From contig JBBMOA010000007.1 of assembly GCA_037954235.1 (NCBI GenBank), positions 21,553,457 through 21,617,456 of the forward strand: 64,000 nt of DNA, read 5' to 3'. Positions 25,801 through 39,122 of the stretch are shown here, piece after piece (position 1 is the first letter of the stretch; each line of letters starts with the position of its first letter). Source of the stretch: Aulostomus chinensis (lineage: Eukaryota; Chordata; Actinopteri; Syngnathiformes; Aulostomidae). The notes under the pieces are model-generated. The model saw nothing but the letters and a program-made list of their open reading frames with translations, was not told the DNA's origin and made no database searches. A program made the position numbers and the translations under genes.

Positions 25801-28697
25801 TTGTAAAATCCAAATTAAAGTGTAATCCTTCAATGTAAGACCTAATCTCATCTACACAAATACACGGACAGGTGAACTGTTTACATCAAGTGCATTTGGA
25901 GGTGAAATGATGCTCCTTTATGATACATTTGTGAATTATTTCTATTAATTGGTAGTTGGGTCGACAACAAATGTCATAAATAAGAACATTTATTGTTTCA
26001 TTAAAGTCTTCCAGTCTAGAATCACAATAAAACGTGGCCATAAATGGTGAACTTCAAGAGAAGCACCCTGGTAAAAAAAAAAAAAAAAAAAAAAAATTAA
26101 AAACCAAAGTGCTGCTGCTCTCCTCTAAAAGATAACACACCATCTTCACTACAGCTGATGGCGGCTCTGCTAATGTGGTCACCTCTGTTGTAAAGACCAA
26201 ATCAATGTCTAGGTCAAACAGCACAAAGGTTTCCCTAAAAAGGTCAAAGTTCACTTCAACCCCCTGTTCATTCAATTTTATCCCAAACTGCCAGCCTAAT
26301 CTAAGTCAGTTTAACATCAGTCTGCAACAGAGAACCTTTTGATTTTTGTGGTGACTGCATCTTACAGACGTACCTGTAATACATAAGAATAGAATAACAC
26401 ATTCACTCATTTTGTTTTGATCATTGTAAAAGATGATCTGAACCTTTCTGTACATCTGGGCTGAAGGTGATAATCAATAAAATAACTGATGGATGTCAAC
26501 ATGTTTTGAAAACAGCAACATATTTCCTGTGGAGTATCAGCTCTGTTCACTCACATGAGAAACTGTCCTTTTCTAACAAAAGGGATCTGCTTGACAGGGC
26601 AACAGAGGGGCCAATCCAGTGAAACGGATTGTGTGCTGGGAGAAAGAACAGCAGGCTGGCCCAACCACAGCAGCCCCGTGACATCACAAAGCCTTTCCCT
26701 GCTGACCCCTGACCCCCAGGACCTCTGGACAGAAGGAGAGCACAGAGAGGAGGCCCATCCTCCACTCTCCGCCTACTGATGACCAAAACCTTTAACCCTT
26801 CCACCAACAAAGACTGGGTGCTAGCTGAAACTCGAACTTTAAGGGGTTTATGTGGCATTTTTTGATGCCGCGCTAGAAATTTTAGTCTCTGTAACTAAAA
26901 ACAATCAGATCATCCAATGGAAGTTTGTGTTTCCTGCTTGTCACTCCCCAGTTATATACTTTTGAAGTTGTGTACTTTACATCTCTTCCTGTTCAGCAGT
27001 GACATCTGCTTCATCATACTTCCTCATAGTCTTAACTATCACAAAAAAATTTGCCCCAAACCCTCCATCCTCAGTGTCAATGTCAATATCAACATCCCTA
27101 TAATGCAGAAGGCCATGCTAGTATCCATGACAGCAGTCATGGGATATGCTTCCTAAGACCAGTGAAGTGTCCATGGTAGATCAGGCCAGATGAATAGACA
27201 CAGCTGTCCTGTCCACTGATATGTGGACAAACAAATGCCCTGAAAACCTAGCCTTTTCTTCTGGGGCGGCCAGGGGAACTCCAAACAAAGGCTAAAAGCC
27301 AAATTGCCTTTCAGAGATTCCTCTGTGTAGCAGACCATTCAGCAATAACACAGAGCCACAGTCTGCAGTAACAATGCACTCCAACATCCTGAAAAGAGAG
27401 ATGGCTAATTTCTAAATGTTTGCTAATCTTTCCTGTGTATTTTCATTAAAATGCTAGTGGTACATTCCTTTGAAACAGAAAAAGATAGAGCACTCAGACT
27501 CAAGGTTGCCTGTTTATGGTGTATTTATGAGCTTTTAGATTGACTCCATCTACACTTAACTGTCTCTTAAAACGATCCTATAACTGGGATGCCAGCTTTA
27601 AACTCAGGCATGCTGAGGTCCGAACAACTTCCAATGACATGGAAACTCAGACTTAAGAGGCTTTTCCTTAATAAAGCAAAAAGAGAAGGGTGCAGTACAT
27701 CTGCTTCCCATCTCCAGGTTAATAACCCATGAACTTGCCATTTTCGAGGCTGCATGTTAACACCACAAACTGGATATCACCAGTTAAGACTACACCTGAG
27801 AAGAGCTCCATACTTACTTGCGATAGTCAGACGTGATCTTTGGCTTAGGATGGCCCCGTATTTGTTCTGGGAGAGGCACTGGTAGAATCCCTCATCTGAA
27901 TCTTCCTTGCTATGCTTTATCTTTGGTATGTACAAGGAGCCGTTGGGCAGAAACTGTATGTGCTCACTTTCCACCAAGCGAACTCCATTCTTAAGCCACA
28001 TGATGGTGACTGGAGGGTGCCCATGAGCTTGACAGTCCAAGACCACGGGGTCCTTTGGTAGTACAGTCACATCACTGGGCTCGGTGATGAAGGACAACTC
28101 ACTGAAACAGAAAACACCTGCAAGAAAACAACAGAGGCATTAGGAGGGAGTCGATTTAGACTATGAAAGTAAAGCCTGATCAGCAGCCAGTATCATGTAA
28201 ATCTGAAATATGATGCCGTTATTGCAGGAAAAGCTAAAAAAAAAAAAAAAATACACTACATGTGATACTGTCGTTGACTAAAACTCATTCTAATGCAGCA
28301 GCTACATTTAGAAATATCAAAGCTGCTTAATTAAGATTGTTAACCATACTTGATGATGTCAACATAAAACACAAGAAACACTAACAGCATTTGTATCATT
28401 GCGTTTTGAGTCGGTGAGCATCCAAACATGAACTTATCATTGGCCGAGCGTTACAGCGATGTTACTAGAGAACACTTGGTAAAGTTCATTATTATGGATT
28501 ATTCTCTCCCCTTTTAAAAACTAGCCAACGAAACAGTCAACAGCAGCTATTGTTTAAAGCAAAAGTCCCTCCGTACGCAGTATAAATCAGGTTATCAGTC
28601 CCGCGATAACATCACTAATAACAGGACGCTTACCTGATAACGGTAAAAACAAAACAAACAGCAGCCAAAGGTAGGTTTTCATCTTAAATTTCGCCAT
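16814..28697 (-). CDS. prtg: Protogenin, DCC/neogenin-family receptor (4 Ig + 5 FN3 + TM)
   Basis: Embryonic cell-surface receptor linked to neural and mesodermal progenitor maintenance and axis elongation. Nineteen exons: 28634-28697, 27818-28117, 24870-25014, 24623-24756, 24224-24520, 23911-24070, 23530-23777, 22704-22868, 22151-22456, 21271-21456, 19361-19456, 18940-19126, 18696-18823, 18416-18586, 18019-18207, 17709-17832, 17470-17614, 17275-17385, 16814-17185; 1175 aa. Order: signal peptide (TYLWLLFVLFLPL), four Ig domains each with a Cys pair and a Y-x-C motif (about residues 27-405), five FN3 domains, a TM helix at about 939-961 (GIIVGVSIALAC), and a Ser-rich tail with SSEGSQETGDSGHYS. 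The segment IIPEDDAIYQC and MSEDRPSAPRNIHAET identify PRTG rather than NEO1, DCC or IGDCC3/4. Two in-frame ATGs (28697, 28682) could start it; the longer is given. The main size comes from the 2.8-kb intron 2. Confidence 0.96.
23417..23438. repeat. T homopolymer (~22)
   Basis: T run in the PRTG intron between exons 7 and 8; A-rich on the transcript. Confidence 0.9.
25015..27817. other. PRTG intron 2, no exon or gene seen
   Basis: The largest intron in the gene. It holds an A run at about 26,071-26,095 and a G-rich (minus strand) segment at 25,687-25,720 with four or more G-tracts. Open frames here (for example 26,547-26,858) show no family features. Confidence 0.6.
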
Positions 28698-30000
28698 TTA
28701 TCAGCAATTTAGTCTCATTTTCCAGCACAGCGAACCGCAGCTCCCCTGCGTGCAGTTCGTAGGTCCCCAAAACCGCTTCTGCCAGCAAAGGAGGACCACC
28801 GGCTGTACAGGGGTGCCCGGGGCCCCCACCCCGCCCTTTCACGCATGCGCAGACACTCAAAAAAGCCTGGATGACTGTTTAAATATGCATTCACATAGAA
28901 ATATAATCCTGTTGGGTTTTTTTAAGTTTTCTTTTAAAATCATATAAACAGTTTTGAGTATGCTATCAGCTTTTTGGAAAACTTCTCCAATGACACCCTC
29001 TAGGACTACTTGAAAAAAATCTCTGTTAGAATTGAGGGAAAGGTTACTTCATTATATAAGGACTCAAGGTTTGACATCACACTTGTTTAAAATAAGTACA
29101 GAAGAACGTGATTGCCCTCAAAAAAACAATTGTGATGTCATGACATCATCTTTCAAACACACGGTAAACTCTGATCTAAGGTGAGAACAAACAAATACCA
29201 ACAGATTAAAGCAATATCTTGTGTGGAACTATGGATAGTTCTGCATGGTGGAGCTCAAAAGGGACAGGAGGTTCTGGAATTAATGAGGGTGAAAATATAG
29301 TGAATGCAGACCCTGGAGATATTTCCATAACTTTTCTGGGTCCATGTTCAAGCGCCAACACTACAAAGTGTTCCCTATCCCATGTGGAAACATCTTTCTG
29401 CTGATGGGAGTAATCTCATCCAGAATGACAGAGAGGTTGGATCAGTGTGAAGGTGATATGAATCACTTGCCTTCACCAAAACCAGGGAATGTCTTCCATA
29501 TTTGAAAGACTTAATCTCTCCCAACTGGAGGCTCATCTGTGGGAGCAGATGCCCTCAGCCCCCTGAAACTACAGTCTTCATCCGGGAGAGCAAAGCCACA
29601 AGGTACAGCTATATTTTTAGAGGCAGTAACTGAAATAGAGAGCATGTTCTGTAGTATCTTTCACCTTTCACCAGATCTTTGAGAGCAGATATACATAGAT
29701 AACCCATTAATAACAGGTTCTTACTTGTCACACAGGTCACGTTGAACATTATATATAATGCATATTATGAATATTTTTTCTATATAGAGAAAGAAACACT
29801 TGGATGATCACAAAATAAATTATATAAAAAAAACACATGAACATAATGAAATGTAAATAAAAACAATTAATTAAAAATGACTGCAAAAAATGCTTGGTAA
29901 ATGGAGGTTGTACTGATACGTTCAGTTTAACAGAGTGACTGATGACCTTAACATAGAATAGGCCTGCAACGTCGCGGCAAGTTGCGTAACTTCCGTGTTG
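28698..30000. promoter_or_regulatory. PRTG-IGHMBP2 head-to-head intergenic region
   Basis: The two genes point away from each other with starts about 1.8 kb apart. The part next to PRTG (28,730-28,860) is GC-rich and promoter-like. The rest is AT-rich and shows no gene. This is also the left junction of the chromosome-11-type gene block. Confidence 0.5.
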
Positions 30001-30185
30001 TGTACTTTTCAAAATAAAAGCTTCCTCGCTCTTACTTCGCAGAAAGGCACAAGCATGTTGAGCAGCAGACAACCCCGGTTAAATGTCACCTGAAATATTA
30101 CCAGATACCTTTTTTATCGTATCGCCAGTGTATGTCACCGCAGTTTCTACGTCTTCTGCTTCTGTCAAAAGGCTCACGAAACAGG
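30001..30185 (+). other. Probable 5' non-coding exon of IGHMBP2
   Basis: It ends in a good donor (AAACAGG, then GTGAGT at 30186). The next acceptor TTTTCCAG precedes the coding exon at about 30,459. The true 5' end is not visible; a CG-containing, TATA-less stretch around 29,970-30,060 could be the start region. An ATG at 30083 opens an upstream ORF (see findings). Confidence 0.5.
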
Positions 30186-30464
30186 GTGAGTCATCGCTTG
30201 CTGAGTGCAACGTTAGCTACATAACTACGAGGCTATGTGACAGTGTGGCTGGTAGGAAAGCTAACATGTCAGCATTGCTGGAAAATCAAATGACCGTTTT
30301 TTTTCATGAAGACAATCAGAATCAGTTGAAAATTTAGTGCGAGAGGAATTCATAAACTGAAGATAAAGACCGGTCCGTTAAGGGTGAGCTAAGCTAGCTT
30401 AGCGACAGTAGCATGTTTTGGTCTATGTGCTGTTGTAATCTTTCGATTGCTTTTCCAGTGAGTG

Positions 30465-33384
30465 ATGGCAGTTGAACAGTTCGTCTCAAAGACACTCGAG
30501 CTGCTACAAGAGGAGAGGGAGGCTGATATAGATGAAACCAGGTATGTGTGAACAAATTTCCAACCCTCTTATGGATGTACTCCTGGTTGATAGTCGACAA
30601 TAAATTAAGGAAGCTATCCTGACGTCTCTAATATGGGGCCAGCTCTGTAAATACTAGATCATACCCTTCTCATAATGCAACCTTTAATATTCAAAATGAA
30701 ATGTCATTCAGGCTGTAATATTACAGATTTGTCATAAGCTGGCAGAACTAGAAATCCATCTATTATTTTTCTAGTTTGATAAACGTCCTCCATTACCCAC
30801 AAAGTCAATATTCGTCTATGCAGTCCTTCCCAACGATGAATTAACTTACCTTTGGTTACTTTCAACTCAGGTTACTCTTGCTGAAAGATACAATATTACC
30901 TATATTTTTCTATTGAGGTAGCTCTTCAGCTGTTCTCTGTGGGGGGGAAAAGGTTGAACAAAGGAAATGTCTTGTTTTGTGCTCTCAGAGTATGGCAGGA
31001 GAACGTTTCTCTGAAGGATCTGCAAAACAAAGGCGTATGTCTGCTGAAACTGCAGATAGGAAGTCAGTCCACAGGCCTGTATGGTCGCACAGTTGTCATC
31101 TTCGAGCCAAGAAAGCATCTGGGCTTCTCATGTCTTCCAAGCAACAGCTTTGGACCTGGTAAGATAAAAGGATAAAACCTGCTCTGTCTCTGCCTCTTAC
31201 TTTTATGGTCATATTTTATTTAATCTGATGTTCCTGTCTTGTGCTACAGGGGATATAGTCGGTTTATATGATGTTGGCGGATGCAGCGCAGCCTCTCAGA
31301 TCACCACAGGAATTGTGACAAAAGTCACCCAGTCGTCAATAAGTGTGGCCTTTGACGATTTAAAAGATGGGCTCAGTTTTGATACTGAAGCTCTTTACAG
31401 CCTCTTAAAGTTGGCAAATGATGTGACTTACAAACGAATGAAAAAGTGAGTCTTTAATGTCGTCTTTTAATTCTCATTTAATATCAAGTCTTCACTCACC
31501 TGCTGAGCATCATGTTTATACTTTTTTTCAGAGCTCTCAATGTCCTAAATGGATACAGTAATGGACCAGCTGCATGTCTGATCAGTGTTCTCTTTGGTGA
31601 AGCTAAACCTTCTTCTCAGTCACAGCCAAGTAAGTGACACTTTGTGAAGCAAATATCATCAAAGACACTACAATAACATCAATAAAAATGTTAACACTGA
31701 TTATTACCCCTTAAAAAGTAATATATCTAAGTCTTTGTATGTTTCTGTTATTTTCCATCAGATGAAGTGAAATTCTTCAACTCAAACCTGGATGATTCCC
31801 AGAGGGAAGCTGTGTCTTTTGCTCTGTCCCAAAGAGAACTGGCTGTGATTCATGGACCGCCAGGCACCGGGAAAACCGTCACAGTGGTGGAGATCATTCT
31901 TCAAGCTGTCAAACAAGGACAAAAGGTCTAAAATTTCAGTTTTTGTGTGTAAAGTAATTTCTCTGTAAAATTTAAATTTATGTTAATTTGCTCCAAATCA
32001 TTTGAATGTTTGTGTTGCGTGTGTTTGTAGATCTTGTGCTGTGCCCCCTCTAATGTGGCTGTGGACAACCTGGTGGAGAGATTAGCTCAGTGTAAAGTCA
32101 AGGTTCTCAGGCTGGGCCATCCTGCCAGACTGCTGGAGTCTATACAGAAACATTCACTGGACGCCATCCTCGCTAAGAGCGACAACGCCAACATCATCGC
32201 TGACATCCGCAAAGACATCGATAAAGCTTTTGTAGGTTTTCTTAATATGTTGTCCTTCTAGCATGTGTGTCCTATCATTAAGAAAGATTGGTGAAAAGGT
32301 ATATGTGTTATTTTCCAAGTTGGGAATGAAGAAGATGCACAACAAAGGAGAGCGGGTGAACCAAAGAAGGGAAATTGGAGAGCTCAGAAAAGAGCTGAAA
32401 ACCAGGGAAGCAGTAGCTATCACCCAGATCCTTAAAGGTGCTGATGTTGTCTTATCCACCAACACAGGTCAGTGAAAGCGTCACGTAAAGAACATTAGAC
32501 TCAGCCACGATGATAAAAGACCCCTGGAGACCCTTCATTTGTGTCCGCAGGTGCATGTGATGACGGCCCTCTGAAGTTCCTGCCAGCGGAGCATTTTGAT
32601 TGGGTGGTGATAGATGAGTGTGCTCAGGCTCTGGAGAGCAGCTGCTGGATCGCTCTGCTCCGAGCACGCAAATGCATTCTGGCTGGAGACTACAAGCAAT
32701 TATCACCTACGATCATTTCACAAACGTAAAAGCTGCTTATCCTCCAATTATGCATGCATATTAAAATTTAAGGTCAGATATGTGTCCTGTGATCAGACCT
32801 TCAAACATTTCCATGAATTTGATCATGATTTATACATTGGTTCATATTGTTCTTCCATGCCTCCCTCAGGGCTGCTTCAAAGGGTTTGTCTCTAAGTCTG
32901 ATGGAGAGAGTTATCCAGATGTACAGAGACTCAGTGGTGCGAATGCTAACAGTACAGTACCGCATGAACAGTGCCATCATGGACTGGGCTTCCAGAGAGA
33001 TGTACCAAGGAAGACTGACAGCCCACAGCTCAGTGGAGAAACACTTGTTGAAGTGAGCATCAGTTTAGCGGTTCAGAATTCTACCACTCTTCTGAAAAAC
33101 TTCTTAAATATCCTCTATGTTGTGGTGCAAATTAGAGATTTACCAGGAGTCAGCTGTGTGGAGGAGACCAGCACGCCGCTTCTTCTCATCGACACAGCAG
33201 GATGTGGTCTGACTGAAATGGAGATGGTGGATGAGCAGTCCAAAGGCAATCAAGGTTATTCATTTTTATATACGTATTGATTCATAATTGAAAATGGTAC
33301 ATTATAGCCATTCCAGAGATTTGGGAAAAGGGTTTTATTCAACAGAGTTGGGGTTGTGTGGATAGGGACATCTTCCAAGTGTGT

Positions 33385-33436
<52 letters not shown>

Positions 33437-35467
33437 AATACAGGCAGTGAGGTTTCCTTAAACAGGCAGGATTAGAAAAAAAAACAGTGCTAAAAAGTGT
33501 GAAAAAAGAGGTGAAAACTACCTTCATTAAATAAAATGAATAAAAAGGAAATAAAGAGTGAAAACCAGGACAGGTTAGCGAGCTTTTTTGATATAGAAAG
33601 ATAACAATTTGTGCAGTGTGGGATGTAACGGTGTGTTTCCTGTTTCCTCAGGTGAGGTCGACATTGTTGTGCTGCACATTAACTCCTTGACTGACGCTGG
33701 AGTTAAAGCTAAAGACATAGCAGTTATTGCACCGTACAATTTACAGGCAAGTCCCTAAGTCTAAGAAACTACTTTTTAATAATTTTTTGTACATTGCAGT
33801 GATATTAAGAATACAAAAAAACTGTGTGTCCCTGTGAAGGTTGATCTTCTGCGTCAGAAACTCTCAGTGAAGCATCCAGGGATGGAAATAAAGTCTGTCG
33901 ATGGGTTTCAAGGAAGAGAAAAAGAAGCTGTAGTGTTGTCATTGGTTCGGTCTAACAGAAAAGGTAACAACCTATGTTTAAGATGTTCCTGATGGCTGCT
34001 ACACTGTTTATCCGTTTAAATAGTGAGTACGACACTAAAGGCTATTAATTCCTTTTTTTAGGTGAAGTTGGATTTCTGGCAGAGGACAGGAGAATAAATG
34101 TGGCGGTAACACGTGCAAGACGCCACATTGCTGTTGTGTGTGACACCCAAACTGTTCAGAATCATGCTTTCCTAAAGTCACTGGTCAACCACATGACCGA
34201 GTTTGGTGAGGTCAGGACAGCGTTTGAGTACATCCATGACATCGTACCACAGAACTACACCCGTGACCAGAAAGACGTCAAGCCAAATATGTCGTCCAGC
34301 AGCTCCATGTCAACCAAGCAGAAGGGAGATCAGCCTCCCAGGAAGGCAAAGCCAGGCCAGAAGAAATCCAATAAGGAAAACAATAATACGGAAGATACAC
34401 AAGTAAAGTCTTTCACATCAGCACTGACAAAAGAGGAACAGAACAAGAACAGATACACTGAGATCAAAGAGCAGCTGGAGAACTTTCTGAAGGACTTAAA
34501 CCACAAGGAACTACAGTTTCCATCATCGTTCAACTCTCACGACCGCATGCTGGTGCACCAAATCGCAGAGGAGCTGGGCCTGCTGCACGAGAGCAAAGGT
34601 GAGGGGAAAGACAGGTGTATCACTGTATCCAGACCTGTTGAACCAACAAAAGCAAAGGAAGAAGAAGAAAAAGAAGAATTAGCTGCTCAGGAACAGGAAA
34701 TTGTCCCAAATCCATCAAAAGCAGCCGTGAGTGAACGCCCTTTAGATCTGAAAAGTTTACATATGGAGCGAATGAAGAGGGAGCAACAGAAAAGGGAAGA
34801 GAATGCTGAACAAAAAAAGCAACAAAACCTCTCTAAAGAGCAAGCAAATTCCTCAAAGAAGGCCACTTCAGCTAAAGGTTCGCTTAACAAACATGTCCTT
34901 TGAATTGTTTACTGATAAATCTTTGTCTGATGTCATGCTAATAGTCATTTCCCCTCCAGGAAAGAAGCGAACCAAGGCAGGCGCCTGTGAAATTGCTGCT
35001 GCCGCTTCTCCAGAAGAAGACTTCGACACACTCATCAGTGCTGTGGTGAAGGCTGATAGTGTGTGTAGTTTTGTCAAGTGCAAAGCCTCGGTTCTAACTC
35101 TGGGCCAGCTTTGCTTATTCTGTAACAGGCAGTATTGTCTCAGTCACCACATACCAGAGGTATGATGAGAATAGAACTCAGGGAAGCCTTCTTTATAGGA
35201 GGTATTTAAAAAAAAAAGTCTGCATACTTTGACCACAACAAAGTCAAGTAATCGTTTTTGTGTTTTTAGGTTCACGGCTGTGGAGATAAAGCCAAGTCTC
35301 ATGCTCGGATGAGAATAAGTAAGGAGGGTGTTCTGTATGCTGGAAGTGGGAAGAAAGACAAATCCATGGACCCCAATAAGAAAGCCTATCTACAGAGGAA
35401 GCTGGACTCTAAACTGAAAGACATGGCATCACAGAGGAAAACCAAGAACAAGGAAAAGGACAGTTAA
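30465..35467 (+). CDS. ighmbp2: SMUBP2/IGHMBP2, superfamily 1 RNA/DNA helicase
   Basis: 5'-to-3' helicase of the UPF1-like group, cytosolic and ribosome-associated; human loss causes SMARD1/CMT2S. Fifteen exons: 30465-30541, 30989-31158, 31250-31445, 31532-31629, 31762-31925, 32031-32231, 32320-32467, 32551-32725, 32870-33052, 33136-33254, 33652-33746, 33840-33963, 34062-34877, 34960-35159, 35270-35467; 987 aa (human 993). Seen: Walker A GPPGTGKT (about residue 211), motif II DECAQ (about 373), motif III GDYKQLSP, QYRM, VDGFQGREKEA, and VAVTRARRH (motif VI). Then an R3H domain (SSFNSHDRMLVHQIAEELG), a Lys/Glu-rich linker, and a C-terminal AN1-type zinc finger with the Cys/His pattern C-x4-C...C-x2-C...C-x2-HH...HGC. 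Several donors are weak, and intron 11 is GC-AG. GDYKQLSP differs from the human GDHKQLPP. Plus strand, opposite to its neighbours. Confidence 0.97.
33379..33434. repeat. (GT)n microsatellite
   Basis: About 27 GT units with an early TCT interruption, in IGHMBP2 intron 10. Confidence 0.93.
33747..33839 (+). other. GC-AG intron in IGHMBP2
   Basis: Exon 11 must end ...AATTTACAG to keep the PYNLQ-VDLLRQ reading of the helicase, and the following bases are GCAAGTCC. CAG|GCAAGT is the textbook GC donor. The acceptor is CTGTGAAG|GTTGAT. No GT lies where it would preserve both frame and sequence. Confidence 0.85.
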
Positions 35468-38400
35468 CACTCCAAGTAAAGATTAATACGGATCTGATGC
35501 TGGATCACATGTTTGAAGTGTATAGTTTTATCTGATCAATTAAATATATAAATATAAATACATCTATAAATATACCCATAAATATAAATACATCTATAGA
35601 TATACCTATAAATATGTATATATATATTTATATATTCATTAGGTGTCAACACCCTTGTCATCAACTAGAAGTGTGTGTTTCCTGACAGTCAGTCTATTAC
35701 ACACACGCTGATTGTGGGCAGGAGCCTTTTTCCTCACAGGGTCACACAGTAAATTTTCCCCACTTTTATTTTGTAAACAAGACAATCACAATACACAGGA
35801 CAACAGAAAATAAATTAATCCACGTTACAACACAATAACATGACACATAGGGGAGATATGAAGGGGACAGATGTCATGTACCCTAGCACATCGTGTTGTA
35901 AAGAGAGGTGAAACGACGGTTGTTGGGGAGTCAGAGGTACAAAAGGACGTGGTTGGCCTGGAGGCTCGCTGTGAGTTTTGCTGGGCTTAAGTTTTCTGTT
36001 CACACCCAGAACGACTGGAGCCAGAGGAAACGTCGCTGCAGCCAAGGGTCTGGGATCAGCCGTCAATGATTGTGATCAGATGGATTTTACAGGTGAAAAG
36101 AGAAAATGAGGACATGAACCCAAACCAGTGTCCCACAAGGCAAAGTATTTTTCTCCTATAAAGGAAGTTGTACTTTCATGGATGTAAAAATGCAAAATGT
36201 GCTCCATTTGAAAGAATGCGTTTCAACATCTCTGTCAGCTCATTTAAGATGTTGAGGAATTCTTTCAACTGTATATTAAAACCAGTACTGTACTTGTTAT
36301 ACATTAGGTCAAAGGTCATGAACAGTCCAGCATGTTCCTCAGGCTGGCCACTCCCCTTCTATAAATGCTGGAAAGACAAAACACCTCTTACTTGGAAGAA
36401 AGTATCGACCCAGATTTATGAATAATTATACTGTTGTTTTCCAGCAGGCTGTGGGGTACGTCGACATCTTCCTTAACATTTAAGTGTAACCACTTGGAAT
36501 TAACTTTGCAGTGACCAGCAATATCACTCCTGACTCTCAAAACAACCTGAATTGTCAGAACAAGAACACGTGGGGATAACTGCAACCATGTTACTGAAAA
36601 TGATCATTAGATGTCAGGCGAGGACACTAGCAGCCATCCACAACTTAAAATTGACAAGTCCCCCCCCCCCCCCCCCCCCCCAAAAAAACAGTTCTAGAGA
36701 TTCCATGTCAGTATGATGATTTAAATTGTTCACACAACAGCATTTTGCCGAGTCAAAGCTCTAAATCAACACGTCTGTAATTTTGTTTTGACAGAATTAC
36801 AATGAAAGATATCCCTGTCTGAGATATTTTTAATCAATATTTAGTTCACTTGATCATGGATCATATAAGGGGCCACCTACAAAGTTATGTGCACAAGTCA
36901 AAACACCATTGTTTACATCTCTAAAAAGTAGATAAATAAAGCTGAGTGGCATTCGAGATGTCTTGGACTGGAGTTATGACGAGCCAGAAATAATATTGTA
37001 GGGATCAGGAATTGGAATTAAATATTTCTGCTGAAGAGATCTCGTAAGGTATCTGTTATCGAGTAAGACATCTAAATTTAGAGCATTGACTAGTCAAAAT
37101 GTAATTATAGATGCCTTAAATTAGTGCTTTGATGAGGCATAATGTCGCAGGTATCAGTAATGAATATAGCATAGGCTATATATATCTCGTCTAGCTATTA
37201 AATATCAGAATAGCTCGGCATAGCCGGGGGATCATTGACGCATTGGCAATTGAAAATTTAACAGTTAATGGTCTTGTCAATAAAAAGAAGGTTTTTGCAG
37301 GACTTCCTGTTTTAGTGTCTCTGTATCATCTAAGGACAACAGCTTGTATGGCGAAGTTCTCAAAGTCTACCAGGATTTAGGAGTTTCAAGAAAAACATTT
37401 TATTTTGAGGTTCTCTGTCTTTCCAGCAGAAATGATCAACTGCAGTTAGTGTCCAGAGGGTTAGCAGGAGTCGAGGTAGTTTATTCTTGCGAGGATGTTG
37501 ATTTTTCACTGCAACTAAGTAGTGGAGTGAGGATGGGATTTGATGATATGAATTAAAAAAAAAAAAAAGTATTCATATCGAGGCAACCTCACAGTTTGCG
37601 GTATGAGGATTAACATCTTTATAATCTTTCATTTTGTTTTTCCTGGAGTCTGTAAGTCCTAAGTATGGTCTAAGTACAGATGAGGAATGGTAGACGAGAG
37701 GACAACAGAAAGCATGACCCTATATGTGGATTTAAAATGTGTTCTGAAAGAAAAAAAAAAAAACATCCAGTAAGTGCTTGTGCAGTTAAAGTAAATGTAA
37801 AATAAACTTGTATTTTACAGGTAGTTATGATTGTAATGACAGAAGATGCTCACTTCTTTGGTTTTTCTGTGATCGCTCAAAAAGTTTAGAATCAACGCAG
37901 TACCAAGCTTTTCTGTCGAAGACCCATCAGCGTTGTCAAGCATTTTACCAAGCGAAAAGAAATTTCCATGACAATCTGCTATATATGTTTAACTCTTTAA
38001 CTTTTTGATAAAATTTCCAAATCAGAATGTGTAAAATAAATTGAACAAATATATAAAAGAAATTTGGTAAAAGCTAGAGAATAGTTTCACACAAATTCTG
38101 AGACATGACATTGAATAATGTCATCCAATTTAGTTGCTCGACGTCGTAAATAAAACATGCATCGCTTGACGAGCAGAGCTCCTTTTTCAATCAAAGCTCA
38201 GTTTTCTGGCTCTCTCTCACAATCTATCATTCATAGCAATAAGCTCCTATTTACATATAACTATAAACATTAAAACCACATTTTGTATCTTTTCTACTCT
38301 ATTATTTGACAAGTGTGCAGTTGGTCAGAGATGTTTCTTGCCCAAGAGATTTCCTTATCAACAATCTGTGTCCTTGATGCTGATGTCAGACTAAAAAAAA

Positions 38401-39122
38401 ATATTTCCAGAAACGGACAGTAAAGGAATTTCTATGAATAACACAATGTGTGTTGATCCTGCTCCTTAATCTCAGTGAAGAAGGAAAAAACAGCTGCGTG
38501 TACCTGTTTTGTAAAGACATAATAGTTTTGAAATGGTTAAGAGACTCTAGTTAGTTTTCACAAAACAGCTCAGTTAAATCAAACATATTTACCATAATCA
38601 TATGTACAAGATTACAATAATAAATACATGAAATGTTTAATTCAGATATGGCTCTGTGTTATCCTGATCAGAGATCAGACAACTTGAGTAAAGAACATAT
38701 GGATGAAGTGTAAAAGCTAATACAATACTAATGCATAAGTTGGCATATTTTAAGTAGTAAATGCTCCTCGGACAGCCCTTGTTCCTCTCTACATCTGCAA
38801 CAAAAGCCCCATCCTCAGAGATAATGTTCTACCTCAGCTTATAATGAAATGTGGCGCAGACAGTTGTTAGCTCCTCCGCCAGCTTCAGTCACTCACAGAC
38901 ATGTGCCTGTAAATAAGATCAGGCGTCCTGATCGAGTCCTCAGAGCCGCACTCGGAGACACTTGGTTCTGTTCAGCATCTTCTGCACAGAGCAATGAATT
39001 TACTCCTCAAGCATCTTCAGCAGCGCATCCTGAGGCCGCCTGCTTCTCTCAGATCAGTCAGGAAGCTGTGAGGAATCAGCACACCGTGTTTGCAGATCCA
39101 TCGTACAAACACAGTCTCACAA
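35468..39122. other. Convergent IGHMBP2-RAPSN intergenic region and 3' UTRs
   Basis: It contains a possible IGHMBP2 poly(A) signal ATTAAA (35539-35544), an AT-rich tandem ATAAATAT array (about 35,540-35,635), a run of 21 C (36660-36680), and a possible RAPSN poly(A) signal on the minus strand (38636-38641, ATTAAA sense). Open frames in both directions lack family features. No gene is seen. Confidence 0.55.

Noticed and set aside
16814..28697. Assignment to neogenin, DCC or IGDCC3/IGDCC4
   Set aside because: Five FN3 domains with protogenin-specific segments and 15q21 linkage fit PRTG; neogenin and DCC have six FN3 domains and a longer tail.
35815..36066. 83-codon minus-strand frame between IGHMBP2 and RAPSN
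   Set aside because: Pro-rich but unlike any family known to me and without splice context; more likely UTR or intergenic.
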